Assembly (NCBI GenBank): GCA_963756025.1
Contig: CAVWMF010000007.1
Coordinates: 434,001 to 498,000 of the forward strand
Length of the DNA: 64,000 bases
From: Bog-473 sp963756025
GTDB lineage: Bacteria > Actinomycetota > Acidimicrobiia > Acidimicrobiales > RAAP-2
Reading direction: 5' to 3'
The position numbers and the translations under genes were made by a program. The notes below the pieces were generated by a model. The model made no database searches. It had not been told where the DNA came from and was given only the letters and a program-made list of their open reading frames with translations. Positions 16,764 to 27,354 of the stretch are shown in pieces (within the stretch, counting starts at the first letter, position 1; the number at the start of each line of letters is the position of its first letter).

Positions 16764-18583
16764 CGCGAGGCGAAATCGTCGAGCACCGCCGTGCACAACG
16801 TGTGCCGGCTCTTCGGCAGGGTGCACGTCTCGACCCAGCTCGACCAGAAGTCACCGGATGACCCGGCTGGATCATGGGTGTAGGTCATGACGGCGTTCGC
16901 CGGGTAGAGGCCACCTGACGGGTTGGCGTCACCGGCCACACCCGGTGGATCCTCGAAGCCGACGATGTTCGAAGCGAGACGTGTCACCTCTTCCTCGGGA
17001 GGCGGGGTCGCGTTGAGGCAATCGAATGGGTCGGCCTGATCGGCCGAAGAGAAGAAAGGGCACGCCTGGCTTGCGGCACAGCCCTCGCAGCCGCCGTTCT
17101 GCGTCCCCACGATCGCTTCGGCGCGTGAGCCGGAGGGCAACGCTCCGCCCTGAGGGAGCGCAGCGCCGCTCGGGGTCACCGTCTCCACGCTGGACGCATC
17201 AGCGCCGAAGCTCGCTTTGCACTCCCAGCCGCGGGGCGCCAGCAGTCCCATGTCGCCCGCCTGATCCGCGTACACGCTCAGCTGCGAGGCCAGGTTGGCG
17301 GGCACGCTCGCTCGCACCGACGAAGGGAGCTTCTTCGATACCGGCGGTAGCTCAATGGCGAACGAGGTCGGGCATGCGACAACGGGGAGTGACGCGCTGA
17401 TGTCCGCGGTGGGGTCGGTCGCCGCGCCGGGTGACGTCGTCGTGACGGCGCCGGTCGTCGATTTTTTCGTGTTGGAGCCGGGCGCGGAGGTGGTGCCCTG
17501 ATGAGAAACCGCGTCATGGTTGGTTGCGTTGCTCTTCATGTGCGCGACGTAAATTGCTCCGGCCAGGAAGGCGACGATGAGCACGAGCGCCGCCCCGGCC
17601 AGTACGAATCGACGTCCGGCGGCACCGGGAGTTGGCGACCCGGGCCGAGAGCGCGGGCGCTCGATGACATCGGTTGCCCCGACCTCTGCGACGAGTGCTG
17701 CCGGTAACACCGCGCTCGGCTGGCCCGGAACCAAAGGCGTACTCGGTGCGATCGACGCGCCCGGCGCGCCGACAGCAAGGAGCAATGACTCGCAGCTGGG
17801 TCGCCCCGAAGGGTCCTTGGTCAAAGCCACTCGCACGATGGGAACAAGTCGCGGGTCCATCCCGGCCAGGTCGGGCTCCTCGTGCACCACTCGGTAGAGG
17901 ACTGCGTCCGGCCGGCCCTCTCCGAACGGATGCCGTCCAGTTGCCGCGAAGGCAATGGTCGCACCCCACGAAAAGACGTCGACGGCCGGCGTCACCGGGC
18001 GGCCCACCGCCTGTTCGGGTGCCATCCACGACGGCGAACCGACCACCGCGCCGGCCTGGGTCAGGGAGGTGCCGTCGGCGGCCAGCGAGATACCGAAGTC
18101 GATGATCTTGGGGCCGCTCTCGCCCATGAGCACATTGGAGGGCTTGAGATCCCGGTGGATCACACCCACCCGGCCCATCGCCACGAGACCCTCGGCCAGT
18201 CCGGTCGCGAGCCCGATGAGGGCGTCCCCCGACAATGGGCCGTGCACAGCCACATAGTCGGCGAGGTTGCCTCCCGGGACGTACTCGCTGACCAGGTACG
18301 GCCGGGCCGAGTCCACATCGGCGTCGAGGGAGTGGGCGGTGCGCGCGCCACCCACCCGCTGGCCTGCTCGGACCTCCCGGGCGAAACGGGCCCGGAACCC
18401 GACGTCAGCCGCCAACTCTTCACGTATGAGCTTGAGCGCCACCTCGCGCCCCGACCGATCCGATGCGAGGTAGACGACACCCATTCCACCGGCGCCGAGA
18501 CGGGCGTGGAGGCGGTAGGCCCCGATGCTCTCGGGATCGACCGGCTGCAACTCGATCATGACGTCACCATGGGTGCCCGCCAC
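16748..18583 (-). CDS. Transmembrane Ser/Thr protein kinase (PknB-like, without PASTA)
   Basis: A 611-residue eukaryote-like kinase. G-loop GAGGMG at 30-35, catalytic Lys K51, HRDLKPSN at 143-150 with D145, DFG at 162-164 and APE at 188-190 are all intact. One membrane helix follows near 325-350 (VLAGAALVLIVAFLAGAIYVA), then a Ser/Thr/Pro stalk and a roughly 200-residue extracellular domain with several Cys (CEGCAASQACPFF and others) that is not PASTA. The outside domain may sense a ligand or cell-wall state. ATG 18559 is an alternative start eight codons in. Confidence 0.9.
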   Translation of the reverse strand: MAGTHGDVMIELQPVDPESIGAYRLHARLGAGGMGVVYLASDRSGREVALKLIREELAADVGFRARFAREVRAGQRVGGARTAHSLDADVDSARPYLVSEYVPGGNLADYVAVHGPLSGDALIGLATGLAEGLVAMGRVGVIHRDLKPSNVLMGESGPKIIDFGISLAADGTSLTQAGAVVGSPSWMAPEQAVGRPVTPAVDVFSWGATIAFAATGRHPFGEGRPDAVLYRVVHEEPDLAGMDPRLVPIVRVALTKDPSGRPSCESLLLAVGAPGASIAPSTPLVPGQPSAVLPAALVAEVGATDVIERPRSRPGSPTPGAAGRRFVLAGAALVLIVAFLAGAIYVAHMKSNATNHDAVSHQGTTSAPGSNTKKSTTGAVTTTSPGAATDPTADISASLPVVACPTSFAIELPPVSKKLPSSVRASVPANLASQLSVYADQAGDMGLLAPRGWECKASFGADASSVETVTPSGAALPQGGALPSGSRAEAIVGTQNGGCEGCAASQACPFFSSADQADPFDCLNATPPPEEEVTRLASNIVGFEDPPGVAGDANPSGGLYPANAVMTYTHDPAGSSGDFWSSWVETCTLPKSRHTLCTAVLDDFASRYKDS

Positions 18584-18909
18584 ATCCCGACCCTCGGCGA
18601 TGGGCCACGATGCTGCGGGTCATCGTCAGCTTGCCTCCCATGCCAGCTCCGCTCGTTGCCATCTCCTTCAGCGGCTCAAGCGTACGACGCCCGTGTCCAC
18701 CGGGCGACCGGGAGAAGCAGATGGAGCGTCGGCGGCCGCGACGACTTCTGGGGCGCGCCGGACACCGCAGAAGCCGGCGTTGTCGACATGCGGGAAGTGC
18801 GGCTGAGGGGGTTGGGGTGGTTCTCCCTGCGCCGCACGCGCTGGCCGGCTGCAGATACCGCCACCCTGCCGGACGTTCTTCCCCGCCATGACCAACGTAC
18901 ACCAGGGTA

Positions 18910-18930
18910 GGGGTCTTGCCGCAAGCGCCG
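18910..18930. promoter_or_regulatory. Palindrome resembling the rifamycin-associated element (RAE)
   Basis: The stretch GGGGTCTTGCCGCAAGCGCC contains CTTGC-x-GCAAG, the core of the RAE that I recall upstream of rifamycin-inactivating genes in actinomycetes. It sits about 107 bp before the rph ATG in an otherwise featureless 450-bp gap (18584-19036) in which I see no gene. It is the likely site of rifamycin-inducible control. Confidence 0.65.
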
Positions 18931-19036
18931 AGAGCGTGATGACAATGCACGCCATGGATCCGGCCCAGTCGGGCCAGTGACGATCCACGGTAGGGATGCG
19001 ACGGGACCCAAAGGGTCCGAAGGGGATGGTGGTCCG

Positions 19037-21655
19037 ATGGTCAACTACGTGCGGGGGTTCGACGAGATCGATCGGACGCAGGTCGCCGTCGCGGGCGGCA
19101 AGGCGGCACAGCTCGGTGAGCTCTCGCGGATCGAAGGCATCCACGTGCCGGCCGGCTTCTGCGTGACTACTGAGGCCTTCGAGCGGATCACGGCGGATGC
19201 TCCGGCGCTCGACGACCAGCTCGCCCGGCTCTCGAGCCTGGGCCCGGATGCCCGGGAAGCGATCCGTGCGCTCAGTGCGGAGATCCGGCGCACCCTCGAA
19301 CGGATCGCCATCCCCGTTGATCTGGCGACGGCGATCACCAGCTGGCTCGTCCGGCTCGGCGAACACGCTGCCTACGCCGTCCGATCGAGTGCGACAGCAG
19401 AAGACCTGCCGGCAGCCTCCTTCGCCGGGCAGCAGGACACGTTCCTCAACGTCGTGGGGTCGCGGGCGATCCTCGGGCACATCAGCCGCTGCTGGGCATC
19501 GCTCTACACCGAGCGGGCCGTCACGTATCGGATGCACAACGGTTTCGATCAGCGCAAGGTCCACATGGCCGTGGTGGTGCAGCAGATGGTGTTCCCGGAT
19601 GCGGCCGGCGTCCTTTTCACGGCCGACCCCGTCACGTCCAACCGGAAGGTCGCTTTCGTGGAGGCCATCTTCGGCCTCGGTGAGGCCCTGGTTTCGGGTC
19701 GGGTGAACCCGGACGCCTTCAAGGTGCAGGATGGCGGGATTATCTCGAGGGCGGTCGCCACCAAACAGCTGGCCATACAGGCGCCCCCCGAAGGCGGAAC
19801 ACGGGAGGTGGCCGTCGAGCCGGAACGCCAGGCGCAACCGGCATTGAACGACGCGCAGGTCCTACGGCTCGTACAGCTGGGCCGGCAGGTCGAGGCGCAC
19901 CTCGGCCAACCGCAGGACATGGAGTGGTGCCTGGTCGGAGATGCGTTCCAGTTCGTCCAGAGCCGCCCGATCACCAACCTCTTCCCTCTGCCCGTCGAAG
20001 TCGACCGACAGAACCACGTCTACGTCTCGGTCGGCCATCAGCAGATGATGACCGACCCCATGAAACCCCTCGGCCTCTCCTTCTGGCAGATGACGACCCC
20101 GCGACCCATGGCCGAAGCCGGCGGGAGACTGTTCGTCGACGTCGCGCCCCTGCTCAGCTCTCCCACGACTCGAGCCACCTATCTGGAGGCCCTGGGCAGA
20201 TCCGATCCGCTGATCGGGGACGCGCTGCGCACCATCCTCGAACGCACCGACTTCATCCCGATGCTCCCCGACGATGGTCCACCCAGGACGCCGGGGGGCG
20301 ACGGAAGTGGCCTCGCTCCGATCGAGACTGATCCGGCGATCGTCATCGAACTGATCGCACACAGCGAGGCATCGATCGCCGCCCTGCAGCACGACATTTC
20401 GTCCAAGACAGGATCGGCGCTGCTCGACTTCATCCTTGCTGACATTCAGGAGCTCCGGCGGGTTCTGTTCGATCCGCGGAGCCACCAGGTCTTCATGTCC
20501 GCCATGGAGGCCACCTGGTGGTTGAACGAGCATCTCGAGGAGTGGCTGGGCGAGAAGAACGCGGCCGACACGCTCACCCAGTCGGTGCCGCACAACGTCA
20601 CATCGGAAATGGGGCTTGCCCTCCTCGACGTTGCGGACGTGATCCGCCCCCATCGAGCGGTGGTGGCATACCTCGAGCAGGTCCATGCCCACCTCCAGGA
20701 CGAGGACGGGACTTTCCTCCAGGAACTGCCGAACCTCGAGGGGGGGCTCGAAGCCCGCGACGCCATTGCGGCCTGGCTGGAGAAGTACGGCTTGCGCTGT
20801 GTCGGTGAGATCGACATCACGAGGCCACGGTGGAGTGAACGCCCCAGCACGCTTGTGCCCCTGATCCTCGGCAACGTCAAGAACTTCGGGCCCGGCGCCG
20901 GAGAGCGGCGCTTCGAACGGGGCCGTCAGGAGGCCGCGGACAAGGAGCGGGACCTGCTGGCCCGCCTGCGCGCAGTCCCCGACGGGGAGCACAAGGCCGA
21001 AGAGACCAAGGAGAAGATCGACCGCGTCCGGACATTCATCGGGTACCGCGAGTACCCCAAGTACGGCATGATCAGCCGCTACTTCGTCTACAAGCGGGCG
21101 CTGCTCGAAGAGGCCGAGCGTCTCGTGCAGACCGGCGTGCTCCGCGACAGGGACGACATCTTCTTCCTCACCTTCGGAGAGTTCCATGACGTCGTGCGCA
21201 CGAACCAGGTTGACGACCACCTGATCGACCTGCGCGAGGAGGCGTTCAGGTCGTACGAGGCGCTCACGCCGCCCCGCGTGCTCACGTCGGACGGCGAGGT
21301 CGTCACCGGGATCTACCGGCGCACCGACGTCCCGGCCGGCGCGCTGGCCGGTCTGCCCGTTTCCGCCGGGACCATCGAGGGGCGGGCCCGCATCATTCTC
21401 GACATGGCCGACGCTGACCTCGATACAGGCGACATCCTGGTCACCGCCTACACCGACCCCAGTTGGACGCCCGTGTTCGTCGCCATCGCCGGCCTGGTGA
21501 CCGAGGTGGGCGGGCTGATGACCCATGGAGCGGTGATCGCACGCGAGTACGGCCTACCGGCAGTCGTCGGCATCGAGCACGCCACCCGGCTGATCCGTGA
21601 CGGGCAGCAGATACGGGTCAACGGAACGGACGGGTACGTCGAGATCCTGCCCTAG
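19037..21655 (+). CDS. rph: Rifamycin phosphotransferase (Rph)
   Basis: An 872-residue dikinase that inactivates rifamycins by transferring the beta-phosphate of ATP to the C21 hydroxyl. The N-terminal ATP-grasp domain (about 1-315) carries VGGKxAxLGEL-like and YAVRSSATAEDLP blocks; the central antibiotic-binding domain starts with the Rph signature VSVGHQQMMTDPMKPLG; and the C-terminal swivel domain has the phospho-carrier His in GGLMTHGAVIARE (about H830). The overall pattern fits Rph rather than PEP synthase. I chose ATG 19037 (MVNYVRGFDEID); twenty more residues upstream are not family-like. The RAE-like palindrome upstream supports the call. Confidence 0.92.
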   Translation: MVNYVRGFDEIDRTQVAVAGGKAAQLGELSRIEGIHVPAGFCVTTEAFERITADAPALDDQLARLSSLGPDAREAIRALSAEIRRTLERIAIPVDLATAITSWLVRLGEHAAYAVRSSATAEDLPAASFAGQQDTFLNVVGSRAILGHISRCWASLYTERAVTYRMHNGFDQRKVHMAVVVQQMVFPDAAGVLFTADPVTSNRKVAFVEAIFGLGEALVSGRVNPDAFKVQDGGIISRAVATKQLAIQAPPEGGTREVAVEPERQAQPALNDAQVLRLVQLGRQVEAHLGQPQDMEWCLVGDAFQFVQSRPITNLFPLPVEVDRQNHVYVSVGHQQMMTDPMKPLGLSFWQMTTPRPMAEAGGRLFVDVAPLLSSPTTRATYLEALGRSDPLIGDALRTILERTDFIPMLPDDGPPRTPGGDGSGLAPIETDPAIVIELIAHSEASIAALQHDISSKTGSALLDFILADIQELRRVLFDPRSHQVFMSAMEATWWLNEHLEEWLGEKNAADTLTQSVPHNVTSEMGLALLDVADVIRPHRAVVAYLEQVHAHLQDEDGTFLQELPNLEGGLEARDAIAAWLEKYGLRCVGEIDITRPRWSERPSTLVPLILGNVKNFGPGAGERRFERGRQEAADKERDLLARLRAVPDGEHKAEETKEKIDRVRTFIGYREYPKYGMISRYFVYKRALLEEAERLVQTGVLRDRDDIFFLTFGEFHDVVRTNQVDDHLIDLREEAFRSYEALTPPRVLTSDGEVVTGIYRRTDVPAGALAGLPVSAGTIEGRARIILDMADADLDTGDILVTAYTDPSWTPVFVAIAGLVTEVGGLMTHGAVIAREYGLPAVVGIEHATRLIRDGQQIRVNGTDGYVEILP

Positions 21656-21701
21656 TCCTCTACCCCGATCCGGTACCCCGGTCCGGGTCCTTGCAGCTTC
21701 G

Positions 21702-24608
21702 TTATGAGCACCCGCTGGTCGTGCCGCAGCTGCCGCAGACGTAGCAAGAACCGGCCCGCTGCATGGCGTTGCCGCAGCTGTAGCAGTATGGGGCGTCACG
21801 CTGTTCGGCCCGGGCCAGTGGGGTGACGGCTGCGCTGTTGATGGCTGCGGCCGCCGGCTGGATGGTCGGCGTCGCGGCGACGGCACCCGTTCGAACTGCC
21901 CCGCTCAAGCCGTCATCGATGAGGCCGACCGAAGGCGTCGCCGACTCCTCGACGCCGGGCAGGGTGGGCTGCATGCGCTCGGAGGTCGAGAGGATCCCGA
22001 GGTCGGCCCGCTCCTCCACGGACAGGTAGTCCAGGGCGATCCGCCGGAAGATGTAGTCCACCAGGCTGGTCGCGATGCGCAGTTCGGGGTCGTCGGTGAT
22101 GCCGGCGGGCTCGAACTTCATGTTGGTGTACTTGCGCACGTAGGTGGACAGGGGGACTTGATGCTGCAGCCCCAGGCTCAACGAGATGGAGAAGGCATCC
22201 ATGATCCCGGCCAGCGTCGAGCCCTGCTTCGAGACGTTGATGAAGACCTCACCGGGCCGGCCATCCTCGTACTCGCCCACGGTGACGTAACCCTCGCAGT
22301 CCGCCACCCTGAAGGCGAACGTCTTGGAGTTCCGGCGCCGGGGCAGGCGCTCCCGGATCGCACCCACCACGACGGACTCTGTCTTGCGTTCCTGTTCGTG
22401 CAGGAGCGCCGCCTCGAGCTCGGCGATACGGGCCGCCACGGCGCGGTCCTTCGCTTCCGCCGCCGACCCCGGAGGGGCGACGTCGCCACCCATGGTCCCG
22501 GCGGCAGGCGTCTCCGTGCTGGCCATTTTGGTGGTCGAGAGCGGCTGGGCCACCTTGCAGTTGTCCCGGTAGATGGCCACCGCCTTGATCCCCAACCGCC
22601 AGGCGTCGATGTGCAGTTGCTCCACGTCTTCGACCGTGACGTCCTCGGGCATGTTGACCGTCTTGGAGATGGCGCCGCTGATGAAGGGCTGTACGGCGCC
22701 CATCATGCGGATGTGACCCGAATAGTGGATGGTGTTGTCGCCCATGGAGCAGGCGAAGACCGGCAGGTGCTCGGGTGCGATGTGCGGCGCGCCGAGGATC
22801 GACATGTTCTCGTTGATGTACATGACGATTTCTGACACCTGGTCGGGCCCGTAGCCGAGCTTCTCCAGGGCACGGGGAATCGTCTGGTTGACGATCGACA
22901 TCGTGCCGCCACCGACGAGCTTCTTGGTCTTGACCAGACCGAGGTCCGGCTCGACACCCGTGGTGTCACAATCCATGAGCAAGCCGATGGTTCCCGTCGG
23001 CGCCAGGACCGAGGCCTGCGAGTTGCGCACGCCGTACTGCTCGGCGAGCTCCACCGCGTCGTCCCATGACTCCTGGGCGGCCGAGAGCAGCTCGGGTGGC
23101 ACGACTTCCTCGTCAATGCGTGACGCCTCGGCCTGGTGCATGCGCAACACCTTGACCATCGCCTCGGAGTTGTCGTGGAATCCGGCGAACGGTCCCATGC
23201 GTGCCGCGGTGCGGGCAGACGTCGCGTACGCGTGTCCCGTCAGCAATGCCGTGATGGCAGCGGCCCAGGCCCGTCCGGCGTCGGAGTCATACGGCAGCCC
23301 TTGGGCCATGAGCAGTGCGCCGAGGTTGGCGTAGCCGATGCCGAGCTCGCGGAACGCCCGCGTCGTCTCGCCGATCTTCGCGGTCGGGTAGTCGGCGTTG
23401 CCGACGATGATCTCCTGTCCGGTGAACATGACCGCGACGCCGGCTTTGAATCCTTCGACGTCGAATTCGTCGTTTTCATTAAGGAATTTGAGCAAATTCA
23501 TGGAGGCCAGATTGCAGGCTGAGTTGTCGAGGTGAACATATTCCGAGCAGGGGTTACTGCCGTTGATCTTCCCCGCCAGCGGCGCTGTGTGCCAGCGGTT
23601 GATGGTGGTGTCGTACTGCAGCCCCGGGTCGGCACACTCCCAGGCCGAATGGGCGATCTGACGGAACAGGTCACGGGCGGGCACGGTGCGGATGACCGAG
23701 CCGTCGGTGCGGGCGGTCAGGTTCCAATCGCGGCCGTCGACCACCGCTTCCATGAACTCGTCGGTGACCCGCACCGAGTTGTTGGCGTTCTGGTACTGCG
23801 TCGAGTGGCTGTCCGCCCCGTCGAGGTCCATGTCGAAGCCGGCGTCGCGCAGGACACGCGCCTTGCGCTCTTCGATCGCCTTGCACCAGATGAAGTCCTC
23901 GACGTCGGGGTGGTCCACATCGAGGATGACCATTTTGGCGGCGCGGCGGGTCTTGCCACCCGACTTGATGGTGCCCGCCGAGGCGTCGGCGCCACGCATG
24001 AAGCTGACGGGGCCCGATGCGGTGCCGCCGCCCTTGAGCAGCTCGTGCGACGAGCGGATCTTCGAGAGGTTCACCCCGGCTCCGGAGCCTCCCTTGAAGA
24101 TGGTGCCCTCCTCCATGTACCAGTTGAGGATGGAGTCCATCTGGTCCTCGACGGCCAGGATGAAGCAGGCCGACCCCTGCTGGGGCACGCCGGGCACACC
24201 GATGTTGAACCACACCGGTGAGTTGAAGGCCGCCTTCTGGTGGATGATCAGATGCTTGAGCTCGTGGTTGAAGATCTGGGCCTCTTCGCCGTCGACGAAG
24301 TAGCCGTCCTTGAGACCCCATGCGGTGAGCGTGTCGGCCACGCGATCGGCCACCTGCTTGAGCGACCACTCGCGTTCGCCGGTGTTCAGCGTTCCGCGGA
24401 AGTACTTCTGCGCCAGGATGTTGGTGGCGTTCAGACTCCAGAATTCGGGGACCTCGACGTCCAGCTGCTCGAAGGCCACTTTGCCGTCCCGGTAGTTCGT
24501 GATCCGGGCGTCACGCCGCTCCCAACGCACTTCGTCGTAGGGGTGCACACCTGCCGTGGTGAAGTGACGCCTGATGCCAATTTCGGATCGCTGGGGGGCG
24601 ATGGCCAT
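21702..24608 (-). CDS. nrdJ: Adenosylcobalamin-dependent ribonucleotide reductase (class II)
   Basis: A 968-residue vitamin B12-dependent reductase making deoxyribonucleotides without oxygen dependence. Visible marks are the GGSGAGVNLSKIRSS block, NPCSEYVHLDNSACNLASMNL with the catalytic Cys and Asn, LAPTGTIGLLMDCDTTGVEP, and a C-terminal zinc-ribbon-like CYSCGNAMQRAGSCYVCGSC with redox cysteines. No intein interrupts it. The ATG at 24608 is preceded by GAGGATCC; the longer frame to 24767 runs through the promoter. Two NrdR boxes lie 124-171 bp upstream. Confidence 0.95.
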   Translation of the reverse strand: MAIAPQRSEIGIRRHFTTAGVHPYDEVRWERRDARITNYRDGKVAFEQLDVEVPEFWSLNATNILAQKYFRGTLNTGEREWSLKQVADRVADTLTAWGLKDGYFVDGEEAQIFNHELKHLIIHQKAAFNSPVWFNIGVPGVPQQGSACFILAVEDQMDSILNWYMEEGTIFKGGSGAGVNLSKIRSSHELLKGGGTASGPVSFMRGADASAGTIKSGGKTRRAAKMVILDVDHPDVEDFIWCKAIEERKARVLRDAGFDMDLDGADSHSTQYQNANNSVRVTDEFMEAVVDGRDWNLTARTDGSVIRTVPARDLFRQIAHSAWECADPGLQYDTTINRWHTAPLAGKINGSNPCSEYVHLDNSACNLASMNLLKFLNENDEFDVEGFKAGVAVMFTGQEIIVGNADYPTAKIGETTRAFRELGIGYANLGALLMAQGLPYDSDAGRAWAAAITALLTGHAYATSARTAARMGPFAGFHDNSEAMVKVLRMHQAEASRIDEEVVPPELLSAAQESWDDAVELAEQYGVRNSQASVLAPTGTIGLLMDCDTTGVEPDLGLVKTKKLVGGGTMSIVNQTIPRALEKLGYGPDQVSEIVMYINENMSILGAPHIAPEHLPVFACSMGDNTIHYSGHIRMMGAVQPFISGAISKTVNMPEDVTVEDVEQLHIDAWRLGIKAVAIYRDNCKVAQPLSTTKMASTETPAAGTMGGDVAPPGSAAEAKDRAVAARIAELEAALLHEQERKTESVVVGAIRERLPRRRNSKTFAFRVADCEGYVTVGEYEDGRPGEVFINVSKQGSTLAGIMDAFSISLSLGLQHQVPLSTYVRKYTNMKFEPAGITDDPELRIATSLVDYIFRRIALDYLSVEERADLGILSTSERMQPTLPGVEESATPSVGLIDDGLSGAVRTGAVAATPTIQPAAAAINSAAVTPLARAEQRDAPYCYSCGNAMQRAGSCYVCGSCGTTSGCS

Positions 24609-24731
24609 AGTGCTGGGATCCTCCTCGTTTTTTCGGTCAGGGCCGACAGCGGCGCGAGCCCCCAAGCTGCGGAACAGGCGTCTCCCGGCGTGCTTCTCAT
24701 CTTGTGCTCGGGAGGGCTGGATACAGCTTAA

Positions 24732-24747
24732 CCACAAGATGTAGTGG
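24732..24747. promoter_or_regulatory. NrdR box 1 (nrdJ promoter)
   Basis: CCACAAGATGTAGTGG matches the 16-bp NrdR consensus acaCwaWATaTwGtgt at most positions, with the conserved CAC...GTG ends and ATxT centre. It pairs with the box at 24764, exactly 32 bp apart (three helical turns), as NrdR tetramers require. Confidence 0.85.
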
Positions 24748-24763
24748 TTGCCCCGCCCGAGAG

Positions 24764-24779
24764 CCACGAGATGCTGTGT
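24764..24779. promoter_or_regulatory. NrdR box 2 (nrdJ promoter)
   Basis: CCACGAGATGCTGTGT, near-identical to box 1. Immediately beside it are two more symmetric elements (TGCTGT-N7-ACAGCA at 24772-24790 and TACAG-CA-CTGTA at 24784-24795) that could be a second operator. The 338-bp gap between nrdJ and glpK (24609-24946) is otherwise free of genes. Confidence 0.82.
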
Positions 24780-24946
24780 TCATTACAGCACTGTAGTTAC
24801 GCCCTTGTCAACGAAAGAGTGACCACATCGTGGCAGGTCAGGGGCTGCTCGCGATGGTTAGCGCGACGGGCCGCCCCAAGCCCCGGGGGCAGCCCCGGTT
24901 TCGTAGGCACGACCCACGGCGAGCCCGCTTCAGTAGCGTCGCACAC

Positions 24947-26539
<1,593 letters not shown>

Positions 26540-26562
26540 GGTCTGGCGAGAACTCTGAATAA

Positions 26563-26580
26563 AACAAGGAATCTCTTGTT
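26563..26580. promoter_or_regulatory. Palindromic operator overlapping the promoter of the SDR/QueA-like/SufR-like operon
   Basis: AACAAG-GAATCT-CTTGTT, six-base perfect arms with a six-base spacer, followed immediately by TATAAT at 26580-26585. It therefore occupies the -35/-10 spacer. The CAAG-N6-CTTG geometry resembles the CAAC-N6-GTTG site described for cyanobacterial SufR, and a SufR-like regulator is the third gene of the operon. Confidence 0.7.
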
Positions 26581-26637
26581 ATAATCCTCTACGAAGGGCA
26601 TCCCGCTGTGGGAATGGATCCGGAAATGGAGGACACC

Positions 26638-27354
26638 ATGAGCGTGGCAATCGTCACAGGTGCGTCCCGTGGGCTCGGGCAGGCGTTGGCAGAAGGGTTG
26701 GCCGCCCACGGCTGGTCGCTCGTCATCGACGGGCGGCATCGGGCCTCCCTCGAGGAGGCCGCAGCCCAGTTGGCCCCGCTGCTGGCGCCGGGGGGCGCCC
26801 TGCGGGCGGTGGCCGGCGACATCACCGACCCGGCGCACCGACGGGCCCTCGTCGCCGCCGCCTCGGAGTTGGGCGGGCTCGACCTCCTCGTCAACAACGC
26901 CGGGACGCTCGGGACGTCGCCGCTCCCCCCGCTCGGGGCCTATCCCCTGGACGACCTCCGGGTGGCGCTCGAAGTCAACGTCGTCGCACCCCTGGGCGTG
27001 ACCCAGGCCGCCCTCCCGCTCCTGGCGGCGTCGGCGCACCCCCGCCTGCTCAACATCACCTCCGACGCCGCCGTCGAGGCCTACGAGGGCTGGGGCGGCT
27101 ACGGCGCCGGAAAGGCCGCGCTCGAGCACCTCGGTGCCGTCCTCGCCGTCGAGTATCCCGCTGTGACGGTGTGGTCGGTCGACCCGGGCGACCTCCGCAC
27201 GGCCATGCATCAAGCGGCGTACCCGGGTGAGGACATTTCCGACCGGCCCGAGCCCGAATCCGTCGTGCCGGCCTTCCTGACGCTGATCGACAGCCATCAC
27301 CCGAGTGGGCGCTACCGGGCCAGCGAGCTCGTCGGTGCCGGGGTGCCGACATGA
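26638..27354 (+). CDS. Short-chain dehydrogenase/reductase
   Basis: A 238-residue classical SDR. TGASRGLG at residues 7-14 binds NAD(P), NNAG follows near residue 90, and the catalytic Ser (ITSDAAV) and Tyr-x3-Lys (YGAGK) are present. ATG 26638 has GGAGG seven bases upstream, so I prefer it to ATG 26614. It is the first gene of a three-gene operon whose members overlap by ATGA, and it lies behind a palindromic promoter operator. The substrate is unknown. Confidence 0.88.
   Translation: MSVAIVTGASRGLGQALAEGLAAHGWSLVIDGRHRASLEEAAAQLAPLLAPGGALRAVAGDITDPAHRRALVAAASELGGLDLLVNNAGTLGTSPLPPLGAYPLDDLRVALEVNVVAPLGVTQAALPLLAASAHPRLLNITSDAAVEAYEGWGGYGAGKAALEHLGAVLAVEYPAVTVWSVDPGDLRTAMHQAAYPGEDISDRPEPESVVPAFLTLIDSHHPSGRYRASELVGAGVPT

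Noticed and set aside
18668..19837. 389-residue minus-strand frame over the rph promoter and start
   Set aside because: Antisense shadow in GC-rich DNA; no recognisable domain, and it overlaps the strongly supported rph start.
22158..22835. Plus-strand frames inside nrdJ
   Set aside because: Shadows of the RNR coding strand; residue composition is Arg/His/Gly-rich with no domain.
24784..24795. TACAG-CA-CTGTA as a LexA box
   Set aside because: It does not match the actinobacterial GAAC-N4-GTTC LexA site; kept only as an unexplained palindrome.
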